Shown in pieces: positions 56,968-64,000 of a stretch of DNA of 64,000 bases. The stretch is from the NCBI RefSeq assembly GCF_004770905.1, contig NZ_RQHT01000012.1, positions 434,001-498,000 of the forward strand. Direction: 5' to 3'. The notes beneath the pieces were generated by a model that saw nothing but the letters and a program-made list of their open reading frames with translations, had not been told where the DNA came from and ran no database searches. The DNA comes from Leptospira bandrabouensis (GTDB taxonomy: Bacteria; Spirochaetota; Leptospiria; Leptospirales; Leptospiraceae). The translations under genes were made by a program, and so were the position numbers. Positions within the stretch are counted from its first letter, which is position 1, and the number at the start of each line of letters is the position of its first letter.

Positions 56968-58319
56968 TGCAAAAAAACATTTATATACTGGATGACGAAA
57001 AAGAAATTCGAAAATCACTCCGAGTGATCCTTGAGGATGAAGATTATATCGTTGAGGATTTTGCTAATGGTAAGTCTTTATTGAAAGCTTTGGCAAAGGA
57101 AAGACCGTCTTTGGTTTTACTAGATGTATGGGTTGATAAAGAAGACGGACTTACCATTCTTGATGAGTGCAAAAAACTTTATCCTGGTTTACCAATTGTG
57201 ATGATTTCTGGTCATGGGACCATTGAACTTGCCGTAAGTGCCACTAAAAAAGGTGCAGTTGATTTCCTCGAAAAACCTCTCTCCATAGAAAAGGTAATTC
57301 AAACCATTGAATCGGCGCTTGCAAAAACCAAAGATTATGAGATTCCAGAATTCCAACTGGAAGTAGATGAAATTTTAGGGGAATCGTTATCAATCAAACG
57401 AGTCAAATTTGCCATTTACCAGGCCGCCCAAACAAATGCTCGTGTTTTTATTTCTGGTGAAAATGGAACAGGAAAAGAGTTAGCGGCTAGGTCCATCCAT
57501 CAAAATTCTAAAAGGAAAAATGAACCTTATATCGAATTTAATTGTGCGTCTGTTTTGGAGGAGACCTTAGAACAAGAGTTATTTGGTGTTGAAATACGCG
57601 AAGCCCAAACAAAAAACGAGATAAAAATTGGGAAATGGGAATCGGCACAGAATGGAACCTTGTTTTTAGATGAAGTTTGCGATTTACCTCTTTCTATCCA
57701 ATCCAAAGTTTTAAAAATTATTCTCGAACATAAGTTGGAACGTGTGGGTGGAAATGATTCTGTACCCGTTGATGTTCGCATCATTGCAGCAACAAATTCG
57801 AATGTAGAAGATGCAATTCGGGAAGGTAGATTTCGAGAAGATTTATATTACGCTTTAAGTGTGATTCCTTTAGAAATGCCACCGCTCCGAGATCGTAACC
57901 AAGACATCCCTTTGTTAGTAGAGTTTTATCTAAAAAAATCTATTTCGGAGAATCAACTTTCTCCTAAAACCATTGATAGAGAAGGTTTGGATGCTCTCAC
58001 TTCCCATTTTTGGCCAGGAAACGTGAGAGAATTAAAAAATATTTTAGAAAGATTGAGTATTCTGGTTCCAGGAGAAACCATACGTGTCAAAGATGTAAAG
58101 GAAGCTCTTCATGGATTTAAAAAAGCCAATGAAATGGTTGCCCGTGGGGATTTAAAACATGCTAAAGAAGAGTTTGAACGCCAATATATCATCAAAACCT
58201 TACAGATTTGCGAAGGGAATGTGACAAGAACATCCAAAGCTTTAGGAATTGAAAGAACTCATTTGTATAGGAAATTACGTTCCTTAAATATTTCTGTGGA
58301 ACAGTTGAACGAAGGTTAG
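56967..58319 (+). CDS. ntrX: NtrX-like response regulator with AAA+ and Fis domains
   Basis: The 450 residues comprise a receiver (about 4-118; phospho-Asp in LLDVWVDKEDGL), a sigma-54-interaction-type AAA+ domain (Walker A GENGTGKELAA, Walker B GTLFLDEV, RFREDLYYAL) and a Fis-type helix-turn-helix (GNVTRTSKALGIERTHLYRK). The GAFTGA loop that contacts sigma-54 is missing: after ELFGVE comes IREAQTKNEIKIGKWESAQN. Proteobacterial NtrX also lacks it. It is probably a DNA-binding regulator paired with NtrY, not a sigma-54 activator. Confidence 0.9.
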   Translation: MQKNIYILDDEKEIRKSLRVILEDEDYIVEDFANGKSLLKALAKERPSLVLLDVWVDKEDGLTILDECKKLYPGLPIVMISGHGTIELAVSATKKGAVDFLEKPLSIEKVIQTIESALAKTKDYEIPEFQLEVDEILGESLSIKRVKFAIYQAAQTNARVFISGENGTGKELAARSIHQNSKRKNEPYIEFNCASVLEETLEQELFGVEIREAQTKNEIKIGKWESAQNGTLFLDEVCDLPLSIQSKVLKIILEHKLERVGGNDSVPVDVRIIAATNSNVEDAIREGRFREDLYYALSVIPLEMPPLRDRNQDIPLLVEFYLKKSISENQLSPKTIDREGLDALTSHFWPGNVRELKNILERLSILVPGETIRVKDVKEALHGFKKANEMVARGDLKHAKEEFERQYIIKTLQICEGNVTRTSKALGIERTHLYRKLRSLNISVEQLNEG

Positions 58320-58320
58320 T

Positions 58321-59139
58321 ATGGATCAAAAATCGATTTTAGAACGTTTTACTGACATTCTTAAAGAAACAAAATTTTTAATCCAAAATAAGGCCGTTTC
58401 TGTATACCGATTTCAAGAGGAACAAGATCCAAACGACTTTGTTTTTCCTTGGAAATCAAAAATACCCGAATCCATCGAAATCCAAAAGAAACTACAGAAA
58501 GAAAACCAAAGAAAAAATAGAGACCTTGTTAATTTTTCATGTACGCTTTGCCAAGGGAAACTCAGTGGAGTCCGTCAGTTCCTTCATAAAGGAAGAAAAC
58601 CTGTTTTGGTTCTTCATTATTCTGGGGCAACTGGTCCTAAAGAAAAACCATTTACTAAAACCAAACCAAACCAAATATTTAAAGATAAACTAACTGAAGG
58701 TAGCTGGAGTGAACTCATTCAGAAAGTGTTTGGATTTTCTTTTGAAGAGTTTTATTACCAAGAATATCCTGCTTGTAATTTTTCTAATACCGATTCGAAG
58801 GAAATCGATTGGCAAACTAGAGTAGAAAATTGTAAATTGCATGTAAAGGAAACAGTGGAAGAATTTGGAATTCAATTCATTGTGATTTTAGGATCTTCCG
58901 CTAAATTATTGTTCGGTGCTGAGAAAGCAAAAGAATTTCTTGGGAAACAAATAAACTGGGATTTGTCTGGACTTTCCATTCCGATTGTCACCACAAGATC
59001 CCCAGAAGCCCTTGTTTTCCTTGGTGAAAAGGCTAAAAAAACTGATTCGGAAAGTAATCTTTTCCAATATGGAAAAGAAAAACAGGAATTGGAAGATAGT
59101 TTTATCTCCCACCTTTCTCTTTTGAAACCATATCTCTAA
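58321..59139 (+). CDS. Divergent uracil-DNA-glycosylase-superfamily-like protein
   Basis: No close family was recognised, but the 272 residues show the cysteine layout of family 4/5 uracil-DNA glycosylases: CTLC (about 75-78), then PAC and VENC about 20 residues apart (about 157 and 177), followed by FIVILGSSAKLLFG, matching their typical kvIv.LG..A...l.G block. The catalytic region that is GEAPG in the family reads HYSGATGPKEKPF. It could be a 4Fe-4S DNA-repair enzyme with altered activity. It is one base after ntrX and one base before priA. Confidence 0.5.
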   Translation: MDQKSILERFTDILKETKFLIQNKAVSVYRFQEEQDPNDFVFPWKSKIPESIEIQKKLQKENQRKNRDLVNFSCTLCQGKLSGVRQFLHKGRKPVLVLHYSGATGPKEKPFTKTKPNQIFKDKLTEGSWSELIQKVFGFSFEEFYYQEYPACNFSNTDSKEIDWQTRVENCKLHVKETVEEFGIQFIVILGSSAKLLFGAEKAKEFLGKQINWDLSGLSIPIVTTRSPEALVFLGEKAKKTDSESNLFQYGKEKQELEDSFISHLSLLKPYL

Positions 59140-59140
59140 T

Positions 59141-61093
59141 ATGATTCAATTTGTGGAGGTCGCCCTCAATTTATCTTGGGAAAGTCGAACTTTAACGTAT
59201 GAAGTTCCACATCCAATGGAAAGTTTACAAAGGGGAGTTCGTGTTCTTGTTCCTCTCAATGGAAAAGAATGGGAAGGGGTTGTCATCGAAGTTCATTCGA
59301 ATGAACCTAATTATGAAACTTTATCTATCTTAAAACAAATTGATTTAGAACCAGTCCTTACAGAAGAACAATTGGATTTGGCTGAGTGGATGGCTGAAAA
59401 CTATTTGTCTTCGCTCGGTGAAGCCCTGTTTCTTATGGTTCCGAAAGGAAAAAAAAGAAAACAGGATAAACAAAGTCCCATACAAATCCAATCGGATTTA
59501 TTACATACTTTAAATACTTCACAAAAAAAGGCTTTGGATGAAATAAGGTCCAATCAAAAATCCAACACACATTTGTTATATGGAATTACTGGAAGTGGGA
59601 AAACAGAGGTTTATTTACACCTGATGGCAGAGGTTCTTTCTAAACCCAAAGGATCTGTGATTTTTCTTGTTCCCGAAATTTCACTCACTTACCCGACCAT
59701 CACAAGGTTTGAAAGAATTTTTCCAGGTCAAGTGGCGGTTTTACATTCCCATCTTAGAACTTCGGAAAAATTCCAAAACTATTTGGATTTAAAAGAGGGA
59801 AAAAAACGGATTTGCATTGGAACTCGTTCTGCTGTGTTTGCTCCCTTGTCCGATATCGATTTAATTATTTTAGATGAAGAACATGACGGATCTTACAAAG
59901 AACATGGAGCTCCTCGTTACCATGCCCGCCAAATTGCATTACAAAGAATTTTAAAAACTAACGGTAAATTATTGTTAGGTTCTGCTACACCGAGCCTTGA
60001 AATTTTTTACTTAGCAAAAGCAGGCCAACTTGGTTATTCGGAACTAAAAGAAAGGGCCAATCCGCACGCCACTCTTCCCACTGTGGAAATCACAGAGAAA
60101 AAAGAGGATAGTGAACTTCTTTCAGGAGATTTACAATTTAAAGTGGCAGACCGTTTGAAAAAGGAAGAACAAACCATCATCCTTCTCAATCGCCGGGGGT
60201 ATAATCCTTTTATTTATTCTACAACCACAAAAGAATTCATCCATTGTCCAAAATGTACCGCCACACTTTGTTATCACTCAGATAAAACCGTTCGTTGTCA
60301 CCTTTGCGGGTATAAATCGACTTTTAGTAACTTAAAACAAATTCATGGAGATGATTTGGATTTGTTTGGTGCAGGAACTCAAAAATTAGAAGAGTATTTA
60401 CTTTCTCATTTTCCAAAAGCAAGGATCGAACGTTTGGACCAAGACAGTTCCAAAAATAAAGAAGTCACTCGTGACGTACTGGAAAAGTTAGGGGAAGGAA
60501 ATTTAGATATCCTAACAGGAACCCAAATGATTGCCAAAGGTCTTGATTATGCCAATGTCACTCTTGTGGGAATATTAAATGCCAATCATGGATTAGGGGT
60601 TCCTGACTTTCGTAGTAGCGAAAGAACCTATTCTCTGATTTCGCAGGTAGCAGGAAGGGCTGGCCGGGGTGAAAAAAAAGGGGAAGTCCTCATCCAATCC
60701 AATGATCCCGAACATCCAGTACTTAAGATGGCGATGGAACAAAACTATCCTGCTTTTTTTGATTGGGAGTTAACATTTCGAAGAGATTTGTTTTATCCAC
60801 CTTTTTCTCGTTTGGCGAGACTCGTTTTTAGGTCTAAATATGAAGAAGTTGCTAACAAACAATCTGTGGTTTATGCGGAAACTTTAAAAGAAAATATGGA
60901 TGCATCTGTTACCCTTCTTGGGCCAAGCCAATGTCCGTTTTACAAAATCGATAATAATTTTCGTTATCATATTCTTTTAAAATCAAAATCCATCACTAGC
61001 TTACGAAATCTTTTACGCGAAACAAAATCAAAGTTTAACGTTGATTCCAAATGTTATATTGAATATGATTTGGATCCCTTAGAACTTGTTTAA
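59141..61093 (+). CDS. priA: Primosomal protein N' (PriA helicase)
   Basis: PriA restarts collapsed replication forks. It has the 3'-DNA-binding N-terminus, the helicase motifs LLYGITGSGKTEVYLHLMAE (about 145-164), FLVPEISLTYP, LDEEHDGSYKEHGAPRYHAR, GTQMIAKGLDYANVTLVG and SQVAGRAGRGEK. The zinc region reads CPKCTATLCYHSDKTVRCHL followed by CGYKS; the second CxxC pair expected after it is not visible. The 650 residues are shorter than E. coli PriA (732). It sits between a UDG-like gene and fmt, as priA-fmt often do. Confidence 0.94.
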   Translation: MIQFVEVALNLSWESRTLTYEVPHPMESLQRGVRVLVPLNGKEWEGVVIEVHSNEPNYETLSILKQIDLEPVLTEEQLDLAEWMAENYLSSLGEALFLMVPKGKKRKQDKQSPIQIQSDLLHTLNTSQKKALDEIRSNQKSNTHLLYGITGSGKTEVYLHLMAEVLSKPKGSVIFLVPEISLTYPTITRFERIFPGQVAVLHSHLRTSEKFQNYLDLKEGKKRICIGTRSAVFAPLSDIDLIILDEEHDGSYKEHGAPRYHARQIALQRILKTNGKLLLGSATPSLEIFYLAKAGQLGYSELKERANPHATLPTVEITEKKEDSELLSGDLQFKVADRLKKEEQTIILLNRRGYNPFIYSTTTKEFIHCPKCTATLCYHSDKTVRCHLCGYKSTFSNLKQIHGDDLDLFGAGTQKLEEYLLSHFPKARIERLDQDSSKNKEVTRDVLEKLGEGNLDILTGTQMIAKGLDYANVTLVGILNANHGLGVPDFRSSERTYSLISQVAGRAGRGEKKGEVLIQSNDPEHPVLKMAMEQNYPAFFDWELTFRRDLFYPPFSRLARLVFRSKYEEVANKQSVVYAETLKENMDASVTLLGPSQCPFYKIDNNFRYHILLKSKSITSLRNLLRETKSKFNVDSKCYIEYDLDPLELV

Positions 61094-61104
61094 TAGGAAA
61101 CATT

Positions 61105-62073
61105 ATGAAACTTTCAATTGGATACTTTGGATCCCCGGATCACTCGAAAGAATTACTATCTATCTTACTGGATGTCGGAATCCAAGTGGATTTTGTTGTG
61201 ACCAATATTGACAAACCGGTGGGAAGAAAACAAATCATCACACCCACACCTGTAAAGGAACTGGCCATTGCCAAGGGAATTCCTGTCATCCAATCTCCGA
61301 AACTAAGGACCGATGAAGAGGCACAAAAACAGATTTTGTCCTATGGTTCCCCCGTTCATATTGTTTATGCTTACGGATCGATTGTTCCAGAAAATGTTTT
61401 CCAAGATCCAAAATTCGGAAGTATCAATCTCCACGGAAGTTTATTACCGAAGTATCGGGGGGCCTCTCCCGTCCAAAGTTTCCTTTTAAGTGGGGAGGAA
61501 GAGTCCGGATTTACGATCCAGTTTTTAGCTAAGGAAGTGGATTCGGGAGATATCATTTCCCAAAAATCTTGGAAGGTGGGAACATCAGAAACCACGGCTT
61601 CTCTTCTGCAGGCCATCACGAAGGAAGGGGGAAAGGAGCTCATTCGGCTTTTAAGGGAACTGGAATCTACGGGAACCGCTTGGACTTCGACGCCGCAGAA
61701 TGCCAATGAGGCCACTCACTGCAAAAAAATCACAGCAAACGACCGTCCCATCCAATGGTCGGAACCTGCCAAAAACATCCACAACCGCATTCGTGCCTTG
61801 TATCCAGATCCCTTGGCTGTGACCGACTTTCGAGGCAAAAAACTGATTCTTATTTCTTCTTTTCTTTTGGATTCCGAAAGTGAGCCGATTCCCATTCCGG
61901 AGGGCCTCAGACCGGGTTCCTTTTTCCTATACCAGAAAAAAAGGCTTTTCTGTCTCTGTGGAGACGGAAACCTGCTTGGTATAGATACCTTACAACCCGA
62001 AGGGAAAAAACCCATGAAAGGATTTGAGTTTTTTAATGGGGCGCGGGTTTTAGCCGGAGAATCATTTACGTGA
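61105..62073 (+). CDS. fmt: Methionyl-tRNA formyltransferase
   Basis: Fmt formylates initiator Met-tRNA with 10-formyltetrahydrofolate. The 322-residue protein has the family opening IGYFGSPDHSKELLSILLDV, SINLHGSLLPKYRGASPVQS (the folate site with Asn, His and the SLLPKYRG motif), DSGDI and a C-terminal OB domain. AGGAAAC precedes the ATG. It overlaps the next gene by four bases. def (peptide deformylase) is not nearby. Confidence 0.95.
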   Translation: MKLSIGYFGSPDHSKELLSILLDVGIQVDFVVTNIDKPVGRKQIITPTPVKELAIAKGIPVIQSPKLRTDEEAQKQILSYGSPVHIVYAYGSIVPENVFQDPKFGSINLHGSLLPKYRGASPVQSFLLSGEEESGFTIQFLAKEVDSGDIISQKSWKVGTSETTASLLQAITKEGGKELIRLLRELESTGTAWTSTPQNANEATHCKKITANDRPIQWSEPAKNIHNRIRALYPDPLAVTDFRGKKLILISSFLLDSESEPIPIPEGLRPGSFFLYQKKRLFCLCGDGNLLGIDTLQPEGKKPMKGFEFFNGARVLAGESFT

Positions 62074-63089
62074 AAGAAAAGTTTCTAAAAATCCTACCTT
62101 ACAGTGGTTATGTTCTATTTGTTAGTTTGGGACTCCTTGTTTTTTTTGTCGCAGCCTTTCTTGTGGTCGTAGTTCGAACCAAAGAAGAACAAAAGGTAAT
62201 GATGCCTTATGTGATTGGCAAAAACTACATCGAGGTTCATAACGAATTACAAAGACTCCAACTCAAAGTCCGTTTAGAAACCCAAAGAATCCCTGAAAAA
62301 ACAGATGGGATCATTCTTGCTCAATCCATTGATCCCGGTAAGGAAGTCGAAGCTGGATCCAAACTTTATCTGACAGTGAATATTGGATTTGATCGGGTGA
62401 CCATTCCCGATGTCAAAGGACAAGATCTAAAACGTGCCAAAGCCATTTTAGAAAAGGTACTTTCTGGAGAAGTGTATGTCCCTTTACAAATTGGTGGGAT
62501 CACCTATGTGCCTGCTGTGGGTGATGAACCCGCTGATACGATCATTGACCAAATTCCTGCTCCTGGAAAAGAAACTCATTCCGGAGAAAAAATTTACCTA
62601 CTTGTTACAGAACCAAATATAGAAAAAAAATCCACCCAATCGGCAAATGAACCATTGGATTCCACAAAATTTGTGGGAACTCCTGTTCCTTTTTTAGTCG
62701 ATTTTTTACAAAGAAAGAAAATCCCTTATCGAATTAAAGAAGCCACCAAACCAGAGTTTCGTGAAGAACATGGTCTTACTTCTACCTTTGAATTAAAACC
62801 TACCGGTGCGGAAGTGGGTGCTTTCTTTTTGAAACCTTCTGAAACTTTTGTTCAAGATTATGAATTTTTGGAATATGAAGTGGATGATGATGATCTTTAC
62901 TCAGCAAAAATCACTTATACAAAACCTGGGGATGATACAGAAATCGAAAAAGAAATTTTCACCAACCAAAAACTAAATGAAGATGAACCAGTTCGATTTC
63001 TCATCCATCGAGCCGGGAATGTAAAGGTTACACTTTTCGGTAAAGAAACCGGTGTGGCCAAGGTTTGGAAATTAAAGGGAACTTATTAA
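62070..63089 (+). CDS. PASTA-domain membrane protein
   Basis: A GTG start overlapping the fmt stop leads into one membrane helix (about residues 14-35; [20 protein letters not shown]) and a periplasmic part with two clear PASTA repeats: [20 protein letters not shown] with [17 protein letters not shown], then [20 protein letters not shown] with [18 protein letters not shown] third, divergent one and a beta-rich tail follow. PASTA domains bind peptidoglycan or lipid II. No kinase domain is attached (339 residues), so it may sense or organise the wall. Confidence 0.88.
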   Translation: MKEKFLKILPYSGYVLFVSLGLLVFFVAAFLVVVVRTKEEQKVMMPYVIGKNYIEVHNELQRLQLKVRLETQRIPEKTDGIILAQSIDPGKEVEAGSKLYLTVNIGFDRVTIPDVKGQDLKRAKAILEKVLSGEVYVPLQIGGITYVPAVGDEPADTIIDQIPAPGKETHSGEKIYLLVTEPNIEKKSTQSANEPLDSTKFVGTPVPFLVDFLQRKKIPYRIKEATKPEFREEHGLTSTFELKPTGAEVGAFFLKPSETFVQDYEFLEYEVDDDDLYSAKITYTKPGDDTEIEKEIFTNQKLNEDEPVRFLIHRAGNVKVTLFGKETGVAKVWKLKGTY

Positions 63090-63090
63090 T

Positions 63091-63753
63091 ATGAAAATTT
63101 CAGCATCGATCCTTGCTGCAAAACTTACGGGACTCTCAGCGGAGCTTCCGACTTACAAACAAGAAAATATCGACCTCATTCACATTGATGTGATGGACGG
63201 AAACTTTGTCCCGCAAATCTCTTTTGGGGAAGCCTTTACAAAAGAAGTCAAATCACATACCCAAATTCCTTTGGATGTACATTTGATGGTGAGTAACCCA
63301 GAACTCCACGTTCCCAAATACTTTGAGCTCAATCCTTATTGTATCACTTTCCATATTGAAACCACAAACTTCTCTGTAAGACTAGCAGAAGAGATCCGAA
63401 AAGCAGGAATCAAAGTGGGGGTCTCTCTCAATCCCCAAACTCCACCGGAATCCATATCCCAAATCCTTCCGTATTTGGATCTTGTTTTACTCATGACTGT
63501 GGACCCTGGATTTTACGGGCAGTCCTTTGTAAAATCAGGATTTGAAAAGATCGCAGCAGTGCGTAAACTCACGAAACCCTATAATATCGAACTAGAAGTG
63601 GATGGGGGAGTAAATGAATCCAATATAGAGGAGCTTGCCAAACTCGGTGTGGACATTACGGTAGTGGGATCTGGTCTCTATAAAACAGGAGATCCGAACG
63701 CACAGGGCAAAAAATTAAAAGAACTCGCTGCAAGTGCTAGAACTCGCTCTTGA
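63091..63753 (+). CDS. rpe: Ribulose-phosphate 3-epimerase
   Basis: The pentose-phosphate enzyme that interconverts ribulose 5-phosphate and xylulose 5-phosphate. The 220-residue TIM barrel shows [31 protein letters not shown] (metal His/Asp), [24 protein letters not shown] and [15 protein letters not shown]. It begins one base after the PASTA gene. It is the last gene of the tightly packed run before rpsP. Confidence 0.96.
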   Translation: MKISASILAAKLTGLSAELPTYKQENIDLIHIDVMDGNFVPQISFGEAFTKEVKSHTQIPLDVHLMVSNPELHVPKYFELNPYCITFHIETTNFSVRLAEEIRKAGIKVGVSLNPQTPPESISQILPYLDLVLLMTVDPGFYGQSFVKSGFEKIAAVRKLTKPYNIELEVDGGVNESNIEELAKLGVDITVVGSGLYKTGDPNAQGKKLKELAASARTRS

Positions 63754-63800
63754 CAGATCGTCCTTATTTAAAAAACTCGCTATAAAAGGGGTATTTTTCC

Positions 63801-64000
63801 TTGGTTAAATTAAGATTACAAAGAACGGGAACAAAAGCAGACCCGCACTATCGCATTGTAGCAGCAGACATCCGTGCTCCACGTGACGGAAAGTTCATTG
63901 AAGCGATTGGACATTTTCATCCATCTACTTCTTCTGTGAAAAAAGCAACTTTCAACGAAGAAAAAACTCTTTCTTGGTTAAAAAAAGGTGCTCAACCTAC
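63801..64000 (+). CDS. rpsP: 30S ribosomal protein S16, N-terminal part (cut by the window end)
   Basis: The 66 residues visible read [20 protein letters not shown], then [18 protein letters not shown], which are the conserved S16 opening, followed by [21 protein letters not shown]16 is an early assembly protein of the small ribosomal subunit. The start is TTG with AAAAGGGG nine bases upstream, which is the usual strength for ribosomal genes here. TTGACA at 63750-63755 and TATAAA at 63781 are 25 bases apart, too wide for one promoter. The 3' end lies beyond the window. Confidence 0.93.
   Translation, partial: MVKLRLQRTGTKADPHYRIVAADIRAPRDGKFIEAIGHFHPSTSSVKKATFNEEKTLSWLKKGAQP

Noticed and set aside
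63750..63786. TTGACA and TATAAA before rpsP as a promoter
   Set aside because: The two are 25 bases apart, well outside the usual 16-18; either may be chance.

Overview
The window looks like a stretch of the main chromosome of a saprophytic (biflexa-type) Leptospira. The grounds are the flagellar switch genes fliN and fliM beside a gene resembling the Leptospira flagellar-sheath protein FcpB, a SemiSWEET transporter that closely matches my memory of the crystallised Leptospira biflexa protein, a Gram-negative lipopolysaccharide (LPS) and outer-membrane gene set, spirochaete-style lipoprotein signals, AT-rich DNA, and many TTG or GTG start codons. The species assignment is from recognition only. 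Genes are packed tightly, often overlapping by 1-50 bases. No phage, insertion sequence, CRISPR array or toxin-antitoxin locus was seen.

Layout. 1-2.4 kb: tail of a probable outer-membrane protein, then a leftward group (FcpB-like protein, zinc-ribbon membrane protein, RsmE). 2.4-5.5 kb: AAA+ ATPase, fliN, an acetyltransferase, a structured intergenic segment and an RNHCP protein. 5.5-7.9 kb: leftward nfeD plus two SPFH (stomatin-like) genes. 8-15 kb: rightward haem-binding protein, argH, lipoprotein cyclophilin, two poorly known proteins, fliM and a phosphodiesterase. 15-18.1 kb: ferredoxin, SemiSWEET and queF leftward, guaA rightward, and a small envelope protein. 18.2-18.7 kb: tRNA-Cys, tRNA-Leu and a hairpin-rich GC-richer element. 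18.7-25.8 kb: O-antigen ligase-like protein, WaaE-like glycosyltransferase, gmhA, ABC ATPase, FHA protein and a lipoprotein. 25.8-31 kb: leuCD, FKBP, an odd PLP enzyme and a cNMP/patatin protein. 31-41.5 kb: recN, exbB, exbD, bamA, pcrA, cysQ and a glycosyltransferase. 41.4-45.8 kb: a TlpA-type lipoprotein, acyl-CoA ligase and a LON-domain protein. 45.8-58.3 kb: rfaE1, rfaE2, pyrG, kdsA, lptC, lptA, lptB, rpoN, hprK, ptsH, ntrY, ntrX. 58.3-64 kb: a uracil-DNA-glycosylase-like protein, priA, fmt, a PASTA protein, rpe and the start of rpsP.

How it fits together. A large part serves envelope construction: heptose precursors (gmhA, rfaE1, rfaE2), Kdo (kdsA), LPS export (lptCAB), O-chain handling, BamA, and an ExbB/ExbD motor. 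The lpt genes run straight into a regulatory block (sigma-54, HPr kinase, HPr, NtrY/NtrX), recalling the proteobacterial lpt-rpoN-PTS(Ntr) cluster but with HprK in place of the usual Ntr phosphotransferase genes. The rest is housekeeping metabolism, motility and DNA repair or replication (recN, pcrA, priA, UDG-like protein).

I found no classic defence island or mobile system. The most interesting items are two structured non-coding segments (4848-4929 and 18452-18563), a tandem-repeat operator candidate before recN, and several proteins with altered key motifs: NtrX without GAFTGA, a PLP enzyme without TSGNTG, a degenerate FHA domain, PriA with fewer zinc cysteines, and a four-cysteine UDG-like protein.
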